Shown here: one piece after another, positions 25,501 to 35,810 of the stretch
Layout: every line of letters begins with the position of its first letter
How positions within the stretch are numbered: the first letter of the stretch is position 1
Source: Aphanomyces cochlioides
Taxonomy: Eukaryota; Oomycota; Saprolegniomycetes; Saprolegniales; Verrucalvaceae
Assembly (NCBI GenBank): GCA_019828595.1
Contig: JAHQRK010000033.1
Coordinates: 186,001 to 250,000 of the forward strand
DNA: 64,000 nucleotides
Direction of reading: 5' to 3'
Notes under the pieces: generated by a model
Databases searched by the model: none
What the model saw: the letters and a program-made list of their open reading frames with translations, nothing else
What the model was told of the DNA's origin: nothing
Made by a program: the position numbers and the translations under genes

Positions 25501-25578
25501 TGATACAATACCTGGAATGATGGTGACTCCGTGAGTGTTGGTCTCACGAAGCTCGGAACAGCTGTTGGCGTTGGACAT
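22540..25578 (-). CDS. LINE ORF1 protein, full length 1,012 aa
   Basis: The ATG at 25576-25578 (MSNANSC) is the first in the element and the frame is open to the stop at 22540-22542. Domain order: a Ser/Pro/Gly-rich tail with a Cys cluster near residue 118; an acidic Glu/Asp/Gln-rich region to about residue 350; a globular centre at about 400-590; a Lys/Ala-rich stretch at about 607-626; a second acidic linker; an NRFHILEEDD motif near 751; and a helical C-terminus ending LDLEDDQL. The frame is also open through the 5' UTR into antisense ORF2 of c8, giving a 1,117-codon frame, but the natural start is the MSN codon. RNA binding and ribonucleoprotein assembly are inferred from LINE ORF1 proteins generally. 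Confidence 0.9.
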   Translation of the reverse strand: MSNANSCSELRETNTHGVTIIPGIVSPHPLSSSNQDGGSGVSNVSTPNPRAEVEVEFDPNGVSGDQSASRSTSASPGAPLAGVPGGVNLSGSVVDPQTTVVNLSSEALTQEGEPLGPCACGGCFPGLQLESIPSEGGEKTGSMPALEATRAPPMGTPCGSVYFPPGASSEGRGRYPDLGSRRSNGVPQSPCCGDGMDSPSTPVTGGLAPAFLVTNGTEPAATNRVAPCAEPPRTGEEEEKSQEDVDMVSGDAEGKDSTETEALTDEGNTQIHSEVDGSGDINGQAKPCDTPGEVIQEEQSTNNDNDQSNQDIVDKSVAQGNGAVDPPTAADKIQGDQEQQNAEKANPWTQKTPGKDSASSKKDSKQGNAPKGAKHRNTGAHAIADDDIARCEAMADAFYKDSGDMDAFIENILLTPQSQVYELTVKLGEAYKDWSEKVICDQFVKENPGSLWGSKFPNILIHKKNPQTIVISSYNLSTCVEMGGTTFRLGGKDFLVPKYSRYGNNYYVTFNKVSHPSMAKAIVKKMAALTKSVIAAFNPTAGQNIKSPHLRVIFKSPAPPAVLVPKSGDALREITITDPSGQPFVVVFQHKIAALNKTLPPSIVSRRAEAKAEKAKAKAAKAAAKSPPSGEKEPEHDGDDHDQDPGTNAEGEADSTEASGDRQDEQPQPTAPSHDSDVDMSGDSDPPNNNGQDKQQEDVEMSTNESPALAPPSEQPKNSLDLQLVTGYRSGPAPKRTLPSSPRLDPLPTSNRFHILEEDDVELSFEDFAVPRIVLEDSSAPRPKKTKGKAKKQRLDKSAAAHLELAKKIIRDKKVEGSITECQRILRDDPQLVAHAMYAQDEDLSLFQSLVATKTIERKMALLKAQGKPHNYKHHVNFMAQYKIHPSEILEELTTDIPEIKRILFALATIDLFLSNRAPDLYTNSEALTVLLNQEATRLPDTNCLTDWSLFALIENFSDNLEKFTLPAPVLSAISMLKSITNNYHIDELCSKAHHSMNADEIDPLDLEDDQL

Positions 25579-25639
25579 TTTGAGCGCGGCGGCACTTGAT
25601 AACTTCTTGACTTGAGGGGTACGAGGCAAATTCGGAAGT

Positions 25640-28600
25640 GTACCTCCACCATGGCCGGCACCCTTCAACTGGAACAATGGATGCACAGTTTGTCTCTGGT
25701 GGATCTGTTTCGTCGTCAAAACCCCGTGGCACGAGCCTTCACAAGTCCCACACTCACCAACCGACTCGACTACATCTTTTGTTCGTCCACCTTGGCGGGT
25801 CTTTGTCATTGGAAGGCGACGCACATGCCACACGTTCCACAGGCTGACCACGTGGCTTGTCGTATCATCACAAAGCGTCAAACATTGCGCCATGGCTCTG
25901 GATCATGGAAAGCTCCAACTTGGCTACTTCGTCTACCACGAGCGGCCGAGATTGTTCATGGATGTCTGGATCGATTTTTGGACAAGTCTCCAACATTCCA
26001 CAATATCTCCAAGGCCTACGACATGCTGGTCAATGATATCCGCTCCCAACTCAAAGAATTCCATTCTCAACGATTGGAGAAACAACGTCTGCCGTTGAAG
26101 AAGTTAGCTGTCGAGATCGCTTCGCTTTTGCAAGTCCCCAACATGCGTCAAGATTCAGTGCTGGTGGATCGAGTGCGAGACCTTCAAAAGCAAATTCACG
26201 AGCTGCAAGATCGAGACAAGCAGTTTCGTCAAGACCAGGCGTTCCAACTTCACTTGTACAAAGCAGAGCGCTCGTCCAAGTTCCACTTCATGTCCCCTGT
26301 CCCTACCCCCTTGAAGAAGACAGTCTTCAAAGAGTTGGTGGATGTCAATGGAAATGTTGTCTCCAATCAACAAGGCATGTCTGACGTCCTGGTCGACTAC
26401 TACAAGGACTTGTTTGCAGCTCCCGACGTGCAGCGATCTGGAGACGAAGTGTCGTCATTTCTGACCCCATTGACTCGACACAAGCAACTGCCAGAGCAAG
26501 CCCAGAAAGAGCTGTCGGCTCCCTTGCGCGCCAACGAGTTCTATCATGCTATTCGACACAGCAGTTCGAACTCAGCGCCAGGTCCCAACGCTCTGCCATT
26601 CGAAGTCCTCAAACTTGCACCTCACAAGTGGTCGTTGGTATTGGAGCTGCTATTCACACACCAGCTCCATTCTCACCCTCGCTTGACTCCCATGCAACTT
26701 GTCAGTACGCTGGTGTTGCTGCACAAGAAAGGCCCCAAGTCACAGGCCAAGAACTATCGGCCCATTAGCCTACTCAACACGGATGTGAAAATCCTGACGA
26801 GTATTCTGGCTTATCGACTCCAGCGCCACATTCGACACATCATCCACCCGGACCAGCAAGGCTTTATCCGTCGAAGCAATATCCAAACCAATATTGCACG
26901 ACTGGATGACATGCTGCACCACATCAAACTACACAGTCCGTCCTCGATGGTGGCACTGCTTGACTTTGAGAAAGCTTTTGATCGCGTGGACCACGCGTAC
27001 TTGCTCCGCGTCCTCCGTCACTATGGCTTTCCCGAAACCTTTGTTGACATGGTTCGCGTACTGTACTCGGGCCGCAAGTCTCGCATCTTGGTGAACGGCT
27101 TCTTGTCCAAGCCAGTTCACATCTCACGCGGTGTGTTGCAAGGTGATCCACTGTCGCCACTTCTGTTTGTGATCGCTTTGGAACCGATGTGCCAACTCCT
27201 ACGGCAACACTCCAACTATGGCATCAAGTGTGGGGATCGCTACCACACTGGGAGTTACTTTGCCGACGACTCGCAACTCTATGCTGCAAATGAGACGTGC
27301 CTCCACCGGCAGCTTGCATTGGTTCAAACCTTTTGCGACAAGTCTGGTTTCCGACTCAACGTAGACAAGACCCAAATTCTGACCTACAGCCAGTTGAATG
27401 GGAACCTTGCCTCACTACAAGTTACTTCCGACAGTCCCGTGAAGGCTCTTGGTATCTTGGTTGCGCCCAATCTTTCTCCATTGGCACGTTTCAATTACGT
27501 GTTTGAGAAGTTTGTGGCTCGCTTGTCTTTGTGGCTCTACAAGGCTCGAACCATGGCCGGAAAAGTCACTATCCTGCACAGCATATGTCTGCCTGTGTTA
27601 TGGTACCAACTGGCTTTTGTCCCTGCCGACAAAGACCTGGCCAAAAAGATCGACAAGGCCATGCTTCAATTTATGCATGGTGAAGAAATCAACCCATCCT
27701 CCTCTGTCCATGGCCTCCGTTTGATCAAAAAGGAGATCCTATTCATGCCGAAGAAGTCCGGTGGCTTAGGCCTGCACCATGCACTTGCTTTATGGCAACA
27801 ACACAACCGCTCTGTCATGATCAGATGCATTCAAGCCATCACCACCCCACCCCGCAAGTCTGCCATGTCCGCCTGGATTACGCCGGGCTATACTCTCCTC
27901 GAGAAGGCTTTTCATCCATGGGGTTCCCCCCGAGATCTCCTCTTGGCAAATGGCTCTTCTGCATTCATCAGACGACTGTACAAGAATCCCAATATCACTC
28001 CAATGTGGAAAGCCTTATTGAGTAGCTGGTTTGAATCCCGCTGGACTCCGTACGGCTGTCCAAATCACATCTCATCTTTGGATGTTCCCCTTTGGCACAA
28101 CTCGTATCTGCCTGGACTCGAAGACCTATACGATCAGTGCTCTACATCGACGCAAGACCAAGCCAATGTATTGGCTTCGCTTCACATCACGAAGTTGTCG
28201 CATTTGTTGACTCCGTGTCAGCGAGTTTGGCCAGCTTCGATCTTGTTCGACAAAATCAACCGTGCCTGCCGCCAAGCCAATTTTGTCTCTCCAACGAAAC
28301 AATGGATCTCAATCTTGGTGACCAAGTTATCACGATTGTTTGAGATTGTTTCTGAAGAGGATGCTCCCGTGTTCCACTTGCCGACGCCAAGCTCTGAATG
28401 GATGGAATGGCACTGGATAATTCACCCTGACTCGAGTCCGATCTTGTTGGCGTTTGCGACTTCGAAATCGGCTAAGATCAGAGCTTCTCCAGCTGTCAGC
28501 TCGTCCATTCTTCCTACCAAGCATCTCAACCTGCCATCCAACTTTTACGAAGACCCCAAGCGCCTTACCCAACTTGCCGCCTTCCTCCAACCCGACCACA

Positions 28601-29142
28601 TTCTCCCTCGATATGGAGAGTTCATTTTCAAGACCCTTCTCCGCGCCAACGCCATGCAATATCTGTTTCAGTACCAAGACCCCAAGCCGACGTGTGTCTT
28701 CTGTCGTGTCAATGAGACGTACGAGCATTTCCTGTTCTCTTGTGGATATGGTCAATCTGTTTGGTATTTCTTCAAGACAATCCAGCGACTGCTCGAGTGT
28801 TCCTTTCCGTCCACGTGTCTGGAAATGTTCTACGAGACGCCCAAGCCGTCCGATGGATACTACATCCGTGGCTATCTGAAGATCTGGCCGATTGTCCGAG
28901 CCTGCGTGTATTATCAAATATGGCTCCAACGTGCCGATCGCACCTTTCGACCCGACCTCACAGCGAAGAGTCCGATGGAAGTTGCCATTCATGCTGCCTC
29001 TTTGATCAAGCTACATCTACAACAGCTCCTGGTTGATCTCCCTCTCAAGAAGGGATACACCAAGGTATTCAATGTGCTCAAGCATCTATCTTCGGACCCC
29101 TGGTTACGTCAACACGCCATTCCTGACAGTGTCGTTTCATGA
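25640..29142 (+). CDS. LINE ORF2, residues ~186-1351, open (partial)
   Basis: This is the undamaged duplicate of the c5 ORF2 fragment. It runs without interruption from the c7 junction through RLDYIF, the ADHVACRI region, all reverse transcriptase motifs (DFEKAFDRVDH, RGVLQGDPLSP, YFADD) and the zinc motif to TGA 29140-29142. The first 185 residues, including the endonuclease IQET and GGDFN motifs, are missing. An in-frame ATG at 25651 lies near the junction, so a truncated reverse transcriptase could in principle be made. Endonuclease activity would be absent. Confidence 0.87.
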
Positions 29143-29287
29143 GTGAGCTGACGGCTCACCACTTCATCTCCTGTTCAATGACCACTTTGCCATATTCTGT
29201 TTTCCAAGTTCTATTTATACAGTACGAGGCAAATTAGTAAGTCATTAGGGCCTTTGCTCAAAAATAAGGTTAATACAACTCATTTAA
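25640..29287 (+). mobile_element. LINE copy c8, 3' part (duplicate of c5)
   Basis: Same limits and flanks as c5. The left edge is the c7 5' end. The 3' end meets CCACATTCG of c9 in the same orientation. The short 3' UTR hairpin variant is present, as in c5. Confidence 0.93.
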
Positions 29288-31604
29288 CCACATTCGACAC
29301 ATCATCCACCCGGACCAGCAAGGCTTTATCCGTCGAAGCAATATCCAAACCAATATTGCACGACTGGATGACATGCTGCACCACATCAAACTACACAGTC
29401 CGTCCTCGATGGTGGCACTGCTTGACTGTGAGAAAGCTTTTGATCGCGTGGACCACGCGTACTTGCTCCGCGTCCTCCATCACTATGGCTTTCCCGAAAC
29501 CTTTGTTGACATGGTTCGCGTACTGTACTCGGGCCGCAAGTCTCGCATCTTGGTGAACGGCTTCTTGTCCAAGCCAGTTCACATCTCACGCGGTGTGTTG
29601 CAAGGTGATCCACTGTCGCCACTTCTGTTTGTGATCGCTTTGGAACCGATGTGCCAACTCCTACGGCAACACTCCAACTATGGCATCAAGTGTGGGGATC
29701 GCTACCACACTGGGAGTTACTTTGCCGACGACTCGCAACTCTATGCGGCAAATGAGACGTGCCTCCACCGGCAGCTTGCATTGGTTCAAACCTTTTGCGA
29801 CAAGTCTGGTTTCTGACTCAACGTAGACAAGACCCAAATTCTGACCTACAGCCAGTTGAATGGGAACCTTGCCTCACTACAAGTTACTTCCGACAGTCCC
29901 GTGAAGGCTCTTGGTATCTTGGTTGCGCCCAATCTTTCTCCATTGGCACGTTTCAATTACGTGTTTGAGAAGTTTGTGGCTCGCTTGTCTTTGTGGCTCT
30001 ACAAGGCTCGAACCATGGCCGGAAAAGTCACTATCCTGCACAGCATATGTCTGCCTGTGTTATGGTACCAACTGGCTTTTGTCCCTGCCGACAAAGACCT
30101 GGCCAAAAAGATCGACAAGGCCATGCTTCAATTTATGCATGGTGAAGAAATCAACCCATCCTCCTCTGTCCATGGCCTCCGTTTGATCAAAAAGGAGATC
30201 CTATTCATGCCGAAGAAGTCCGGTGGCTTAGGCCTGCACCATGCACTTGCTTTATGGCAACAACACAACCGCTCTGTCATGATCAGATGCATTCAAGCCA
30301 TCACCACCCCACCCCGCAAGTCTGCCATGTCCGCCTGGATTACGCCGGGCTATACTCTCCTCGAGAAGGCTTTTCATCCATGGGGTTCCCCCCGAGATCT
30401 CCTCTTGGCAAATGGCTCTTCTGCATTCATCAGACGACTGTACAAGAATCCCAATATCACTCCAATGTGGAAAGCCTTATTGAGTAGCTGGTTTGAATCC
30501 CGCTGGACTCCGTACGGCTGTCCAAATCACATCTCATCTTTGGATGTTCCCCTTTGGCACAACTCGTATCTGCCTGGACTCGAAGACCTATACGATCAGT
30601 GCTCTACATCGACGCAAGACCAAGCCAATGTATTGGCTTCGCTTCACATCACGAAGTTGTCGCATTTGTTGACTCCGTGTCAGCGAGTTTGGCCAGCTTC
30701 GATCTTGTTCGACAAAATCAACCGTGCCTGCCGCCAAGCCAATTTTGTCTCTCCAACGAAACAATGGATCTCAATCTTGGTGACCAAGTTATCACGATTG
30801 TTTGAGATTGTTTCTGAAGAGGATGCTCCCGTGTTCCACTTGCCGACGCCAAGCTCTGAATGGATGGAATGGCACTGGATAATTCACCCTGACTCGAGTC
30901 CGATCTTGTTGGCGTTTGCGACTTCGAAATCGGCTAAGATCAGAGCTTCTCCAGCTGTCAGCTCGTCCATTCTTCCTACCAAGCATCTCAACCTGCCATC
31001 CAACTTTTACGAAGACCCCAAGCGCCTTACCCAACTTGCCGCCTTCCTCCAACCCGACCACATTCTCCCTCGATATGGAGAGTTCATTTTCAAGACCCTT
31101 CTCCGCGCCAACGCCATGCAATATCTGTTTCAGTACCAAGACCCCAAGCCGACGTGTGTCTTCTGTCGTGTCAATGAGACGTACGAGCATTTCCTGTTCT
31201 CTTGTGGATATGGTCAATCTGTTTGGTATTTCTTCAAGACAATCCAGCGACTGCTCGAGTGTTCCTTTCCGTCCACGTGTCTGGAAATGTTCTACGAGAC
31301 GCCCAAGCCGTCCGATGGATACTACATCCGTGGCTATCTGAAGATCTGGCCGATTGTCCGAGCCTGCGTGTATTATCAAATATGGCTCCAACGTGCCGAT
31401 CGCACCTTTCGACCCGACCTCACAGCGAAGAGTCCGATGGAAGTTGCCATTCATGCTGCCTCTTTGATCAAGCTACATCTACAACAGCTCCTGGTTGATC
31501 TCCCTCTCAAGAAGGGATACACCAAGGTATTCAATGTGCTCAAGCATCTATCTTCGGACCCCTGGTTACGTCAACACGCCATTCCTGACAGTGTCGTTTC
31601 ATGA
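29288..31604 (+). pseudogene. LINE ORF2 C-terminal part with nonsense codon
   Basis: It contains motif A (DCEKAFDRVDH, as in c6), RGVLQGDPLSP and YFADD. CGA to TGA at 29814-29816 (equivalent to Arg756) then stops translation just after the catalytic motif. The frame is open again to TGA 31602-31604 and carries the zinc motif. The same stop is in c10 (32512-32514, minus strand). Confidence 0.9.
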
Positions 31605-31750
31605 GTGAGCTAACGGCTCACTCACTTCATCTCCTGTTCAATGACCACTTTGCCATATTCTGTTTTCCAAGTTCTATTTATACAGTACGAGGCAAATTAG
31701 TAAGTCATTAGGGCCTTTGCTCAAAAATAAGGTTAATACAACTCATTTAA
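29288..31750 (+). mobile_element. LINE copy c9, 3' part (duplicate of c6)
   Basis: The left edge is the c8 insertion. The 3' end meets CCAGGCAG, antisense ORF2 of c10, so c9 inserted into c10. The long hairpin variant with loop TAACG is present. It shares a nonsense mutation with the inverted neighbour c10, and this is absent from c6 and c3. Confidence 0.92.
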
Positions 31751-34255
31751 CCAGGCAGATACGAGTTGTGCCAAAGGGGAACATCCAAAGATGAGATGTG
31801 ATTTGGACAGCCGTACGGAGTCCAGCGGGATTCAAACCAGCTACTCAATAAGGCTTTCCACATTGGAGTGATATTGGGATTCTTGTACAGTCGTCTGATG
31901 AATGCAGAAGAGCCATTTGCCAAGAGGAGATCTCGGGGGGAACCCCATGGATGAAAAGCCTTCTCGAGGAGAGTATAGCCCGGCGTAATCCAGGCGGACA
32001 TGGCAGACTTGCGGGGTGGGGTGGTGATGGCTTGAATGCATCTGATCATGACAGAGCGGTTGTGTTGTTGCCATAAAGCAAGTGCATGGTGCAGGCCTAA
32101 GCCACCGGACTTCTTCGGCATGAATAGGATCTCCTTTTTGATCAAACGGAGGCCATGGACAGAGGAGGATGGGTTGATTTCTTCACCATGCATAAATTGA
32201 AGCATGGCCTTGTCGATCTTTTTGGCCAGGTCTTTGTCGGCAGGGACAAAAGCCAGTTGGTACCATAACACAGGCAGACATATGCTGTGCAGGATAGTGA
32301 CTTTTCCGGCCATGGTTCGAGCCTTGTAGAGCCACAAAGACAAGCGAGCCACAAACTTCTCAAACACGTAATTGAAACGTGCCAATGGAGAAAGATTGGG
32401 CGCAACCAAGATACCAAGAGCCTTCACGGGACTGTCGGAAGTAACTTGTAGTGAGGCAAGGTTCCCATTCAACTGGCTGTAGGTCAGAATTTGGGTCTTG
32501 TCTACGTTGAGTCAGAAACCAGACTTGTCGCAAAAGGTTTGAACCAATGCAAGCTGCCGGTGGAGGCACGTCTCATTTGCCGCATAGAGTTGCGAGTCGT
32601 CGGCAAAGTAACTCCCAGTGTGGTAGCGATCCCCACACTTGATGCCATAGTTGGAGTGTTGCCGTAGGAGTTGGCACATCGGTTCCAAAGCGATCACAAA
32701 CAGAAGTGGCGACAGTGGATCACCTTGCAACACACCGCGTGAGATGTGAACTGGCTTGGACAAGAAGCCGTTCACCAAGGTGCGAGACTTGCGGCCCGAG
32801 TACAGTACGCGAACCATTCAACAAAGGTTTCGGGAAAGCCATAGTGACGGAGGACGCGGAGCAAGTACGCGTGGTCCACGCGATCAAAAGCTTTCTCAAA
32901 GTCAAGCAGTGCCACCATCGAGGACGGACTGTGTAGTTTGATGTGGTGCAGCATGTCATCCAGTCGTGCAATATTGGTTTGGATATTGCTTCGACGGATA
33001 AAGCCTTGCTGGTCCGGGTGGATGATGTGTCGAATGTGGCGCTGGAGTCGATAAGCCAGAATACTCGTCAGGATTTTCACATCCGTGTTGAGTAGGCTAA
33101 TGGGCCGATAGTTCTTGGCTTGTGACTTGGGGCCTTTCTTGTGCAGCAACACCAGCGTACTGACAAGTTGCATGGGAGTCAAGCGAGGGTGAGAATGGAG
33201 CTGGTGTGTGAATAGCAGCTCCAATACCAACGACCACTTGTGAGGTGCAAGTTTGAGGACTTCGAATGGCAGAGCGTTGGGACCTGGCGCTGAGTTCGAA
33301 CTGCTGTGTCGAATAGCATGATAGAACTCGTTGGCGCGCAAGGGAGCCGACAGCTCTTTCTGGGCTTGCTCTGGCAGTTGCTTGTGTCGAGTCAATGGGG
33401 TCAGAAATGACGACACTTCGTCTCCAGATCGCTGCACCTCGGGAGCTGCAAACAAGTCCTTGTAGTAGTCGACCAGGACGTCAGACATGCCTTGTTGATT
33501 GGAGACAACATTTCCATTGACATCCACCAACTCTTTGAAGACTGTCTTCTTCAAGGGGGTAGGGACAGGGGACATGAAGTGGAACTTGGACGAGCGCTCT
33601 GCTTTATACAAGTGAAGTTGGAACGCCTGGTCTTGACGAAACTGCTTGTCTCGATCTTGCAGCTCGTGAATTTGCTTTTGAAGGTCTCGCACTCGATCCA
33701 CCAGCACTGCATCTTGACGCATGTTGGGGACTTGCAAAAGCGAAGCGATCTCGACAGCTAACTTCTTCAACGGCAGACGTTGTTTCTCCAATCGTTGAGA
33801 ATGGAATTCTTTGAGTTGGGAGCGGATATCATTGACCAGCATGTCGTAGGCCTTGGAGATATTGTGGAATGTTGGAGACTTGTCCAAAAATCGATCCAGA
33901 CATCCATGAACAATCTCGGCCGCTCGTGGTAGACGAAGTAGCCAAGTTGGAGCTTTCCATGAACCAGAGCCATGGCGCAATGTTTGACGCTTTGTGATGA
34001 TACGACAAGCCACGTGGTCAGCCTGTGGAACGTGTGGCATGTACGTCGCCTTCCAATGACGAAGACCCGCCAAGGTGGACGAACAAAAGATGTAGTCAAG
34101 TCGGTTGGTGAGTGTGGGACTTGTGAAGGTTCTTGCCACGGGGTTTTGACGGCGAAACAGATCCACCAGAGACAAACTGTGCATCCATTGTTCCAGTTGA
34201 AGGGTGCCGGCCATGGTGGAGGTACTGGGTCTCAACGAATCCAAATCTTTGTTGA
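31751..34255 (-). mobile_element. LINE copy c10, middle part (left of the c11 insertion)
   Basis: Minus-strand ORF2 sequence from about residue 1009 back to residue 179. The left edge is the c9 insertion. The right edge is the 5' end of c11, and the copy resumes at 50512 beyond it. The 15 bp at 34241-34255 are repeated at 50512-50526, a target-site duplication. Confidence 0.92.
31751..34255 (-). pseudogene. LINE ORF2 fragment of c10, multiply broken
   Basis: This covers about residues 179-1009 of ORF2 and includes RLDYIF and all reverse transcriptase motifs. One G is missing between 32817 and 32818 (ACCATTCAAC for ACCATGTCAAC), giving a frameshift near residue 653. A TGA replaces the Arg756 codon at 32512-32514. 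The 3' end is removed by c9 and the N-terminal piece is displaced to 50512-51049 by c11. Confidence 0.88.
34241..34255 (+). repeat. Target-site duplication of c11, left copy
   Basis: CCAAATCTTTGTTGA, 15 bp, at the 5' end of c11. It is repeated exactly at 50512-50526. The sequence belongs to c10 ORF2, so the insertion interrupted that copy. Confidence 0.92.
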
Positions 34256-35810
34256 ACTTCCGAATTTGCCTCGTACCCCTCAAGTCAAGAAGTTATCAAG
34301 TGCCGCCGCGCTCAAAATGTCCAACGCCAACAGCTGTTCCGAGCTCCGTGAGACCAACACTCACGGAGTCACCATCATTCCAGGTATTGTATCACCTCAC
34401 CCACTTTCGTCGTCCAATCAGGATGGCGGAAGTGGTGTGAGTAATGTCTCTACACCTAACCCTAGGGCCGAAGTGGAGGTCGAGTTCGACCCCAACAGCG
34501 TCTCTGGAGACCAATCTGCGTCTCGCTCCACCAGCGCTTCACCTGGTGCTCCACTCGCCGGAGTTCCAGGGGGGTCAACCTCAGTGGGTCAGTGGTTGAC
34601 CCCCAGACCACTGTCGTTAACTTGTCTAGCGAAGCCCTCACTCAGGAGGGCGAACCACTGGGGCCTTGTGCCTGTGGTGGCTGCTTCCCTGGACTCCAAT
34701 TGGAGTCGATCCCCAGTGAAGGCGGCGAGAAAACGGGGTCCATGCCAGCCCTAGAGGCTACGAGGGCCCCCCCTATGGGCACACCCTGCGGTTCTGTCTA
34801 CTTCCCCCCAGGGGCCTCTTCGGAGGGGCGGGGGCGGTATCCCGATTTGGGTTCTCGCCGGAGCAATGGTGTACCCCAGTCACCGTGCTGCGGGGATGGC
34901 ATGGATTCCCCTTCTACCCCTGTCACTGGGGGTCTGGCCCCGGCCTTTCTCGTGACCAATGGGACTGAGCCAGCAGCCACCAACCGCGTCGCCCCCTGTG
35001 CTGAGCCTCCTAGAACGGGAGAGGAAGAAGAAAAATCTCAAGAGGACGTGGATATGGTCTCTGGAGACGCCGAGGGGAAGGATTCTACTGAAACCGAGGC
35101 CTTAACCGACGAGGGAAATACTCAAATTCACTCTGAGGTTGATGGGTCAGGCGACATTAACGGCCAAGCGAAGTCGTGTGATACTCCTGGAGAAGTTATT
35201 CAAGAGGAACAATCGACAAACAATGACAATGACCAGTCAAATCAAGACATTGTCGACAAATCCGTTGCTCAAGGAAATGGCGCTGTTGATCCTCCTACCG
35301 CGGCAGACAAAATACAAGGCGATCAAGAGCAACAAAACGCTGAAAAGGCCAATCCATGGACGCAAAAGACTCCCGGCAAGGATTCAGCTTCGTCCAAGAA
35401 AGATGCCAAGCAAGGCAATGCCCCCAAAGGCGCGAAACATCGCAACACTGGTGCTCATGCTATTGCCGATGACGATATTGCGCGATGCGAGGCCATGGCG
35501 GACGCATTCTACAAAGACTCTGGTGACATGGACGCCTTCATTGAAAATATTTTGCTCACCCCCCAGTCCCAAGTGTACGAGCTCACAGTCAAGTTGGGCG
35601 AAGCCTACAAGGACTGGTCCGAAAAAGTCATCTGCGATCAATTTGTCAAGGAAAATCCTGGTTCGTTATGGGGCTCCAAATTTCCGAACATTTTGATCCA
35701 CAAGAAGAACCCACAGACCATTGTGATCTCAAGTTACAACTTGTCTACGTGCGTGGAAATGGGAGGCACAACGTTTCGACTTGGTGGCAAAGATTTCCTG
35801 GTTCCCAAGT
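34256..35810 (+). mobile_element. LINE copy c11, 5' part
   Basis: It starts exactly at ACTTCCG (34256) and ends at CCCAAGT (35810), where a new 5' end begins. With 44747-50511 it makes one complete element inserted into c10 and flanked by a 15 bp target-site duplication. It is 1,555 bp long, one base shorter than the adjacent unit c11'. Confidence 0.9.
34317..35810 (+). pseudogene. LINE ORF1 N-terminal half, frameshifted
   Basis: The ATG is at 34317-34319. The G run at 34569-34574 has six bases, where c11' and c12 have seven, so the frame is lost after about 84 codons. The original frame resumes and stays open past the junction at 35810, reading on through the 5' UTR of the next unit. It would correspond to residues 1-498. 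The lesion lies at the same homopolymer as in c4. Confidence 0.86.

Larger units (their letters stand above)
21818..25639 (-). mobile_element. LINE copy c7, 5' part (duplicate of c4)
   Basis: It has the same internal limits and the same flanks as c4: the left edge at the CCACGGGG junction and the complete 5' end at 25639 abutting GTACCTCC of c8. Identical boundaries in both repeats show one ancestral insertion later duplicated, not two insertions. Confidence 0.93.
21818..31750. repeat. 9.93 kb tandem duplication, unit 2 (c7-c8-c9)
   Basis: Second unit with the same order, orientation and junction sequences as unit 1. Here c7 ORF1 and c8 ORF2 are undamaged while the unit 1 counterparts have single-base indels. 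Confidence 0.92.
29288..33042. repeat. Inverted repeat, arms of about 1.29 kb (c9 and c10)
   Basis: 29288 to about 30579 (+) and 31751 to about 33042 (-) are the same ORF2 interval in opposite orientation, separated by about 1.17 kb. Both arms carry the TGA at the Arg756 codon, which suggests sequence exchange between them. Confidence 0.85.

Noticed and set aside
11888..31750. Direct repeats that could be read as long terminal repeats
   Set aside because: They are whole nested copies duplicated in tandem. ORF2 has an APE endonuclease and no integrase or protease, and each element has different 5' and 3' ends.
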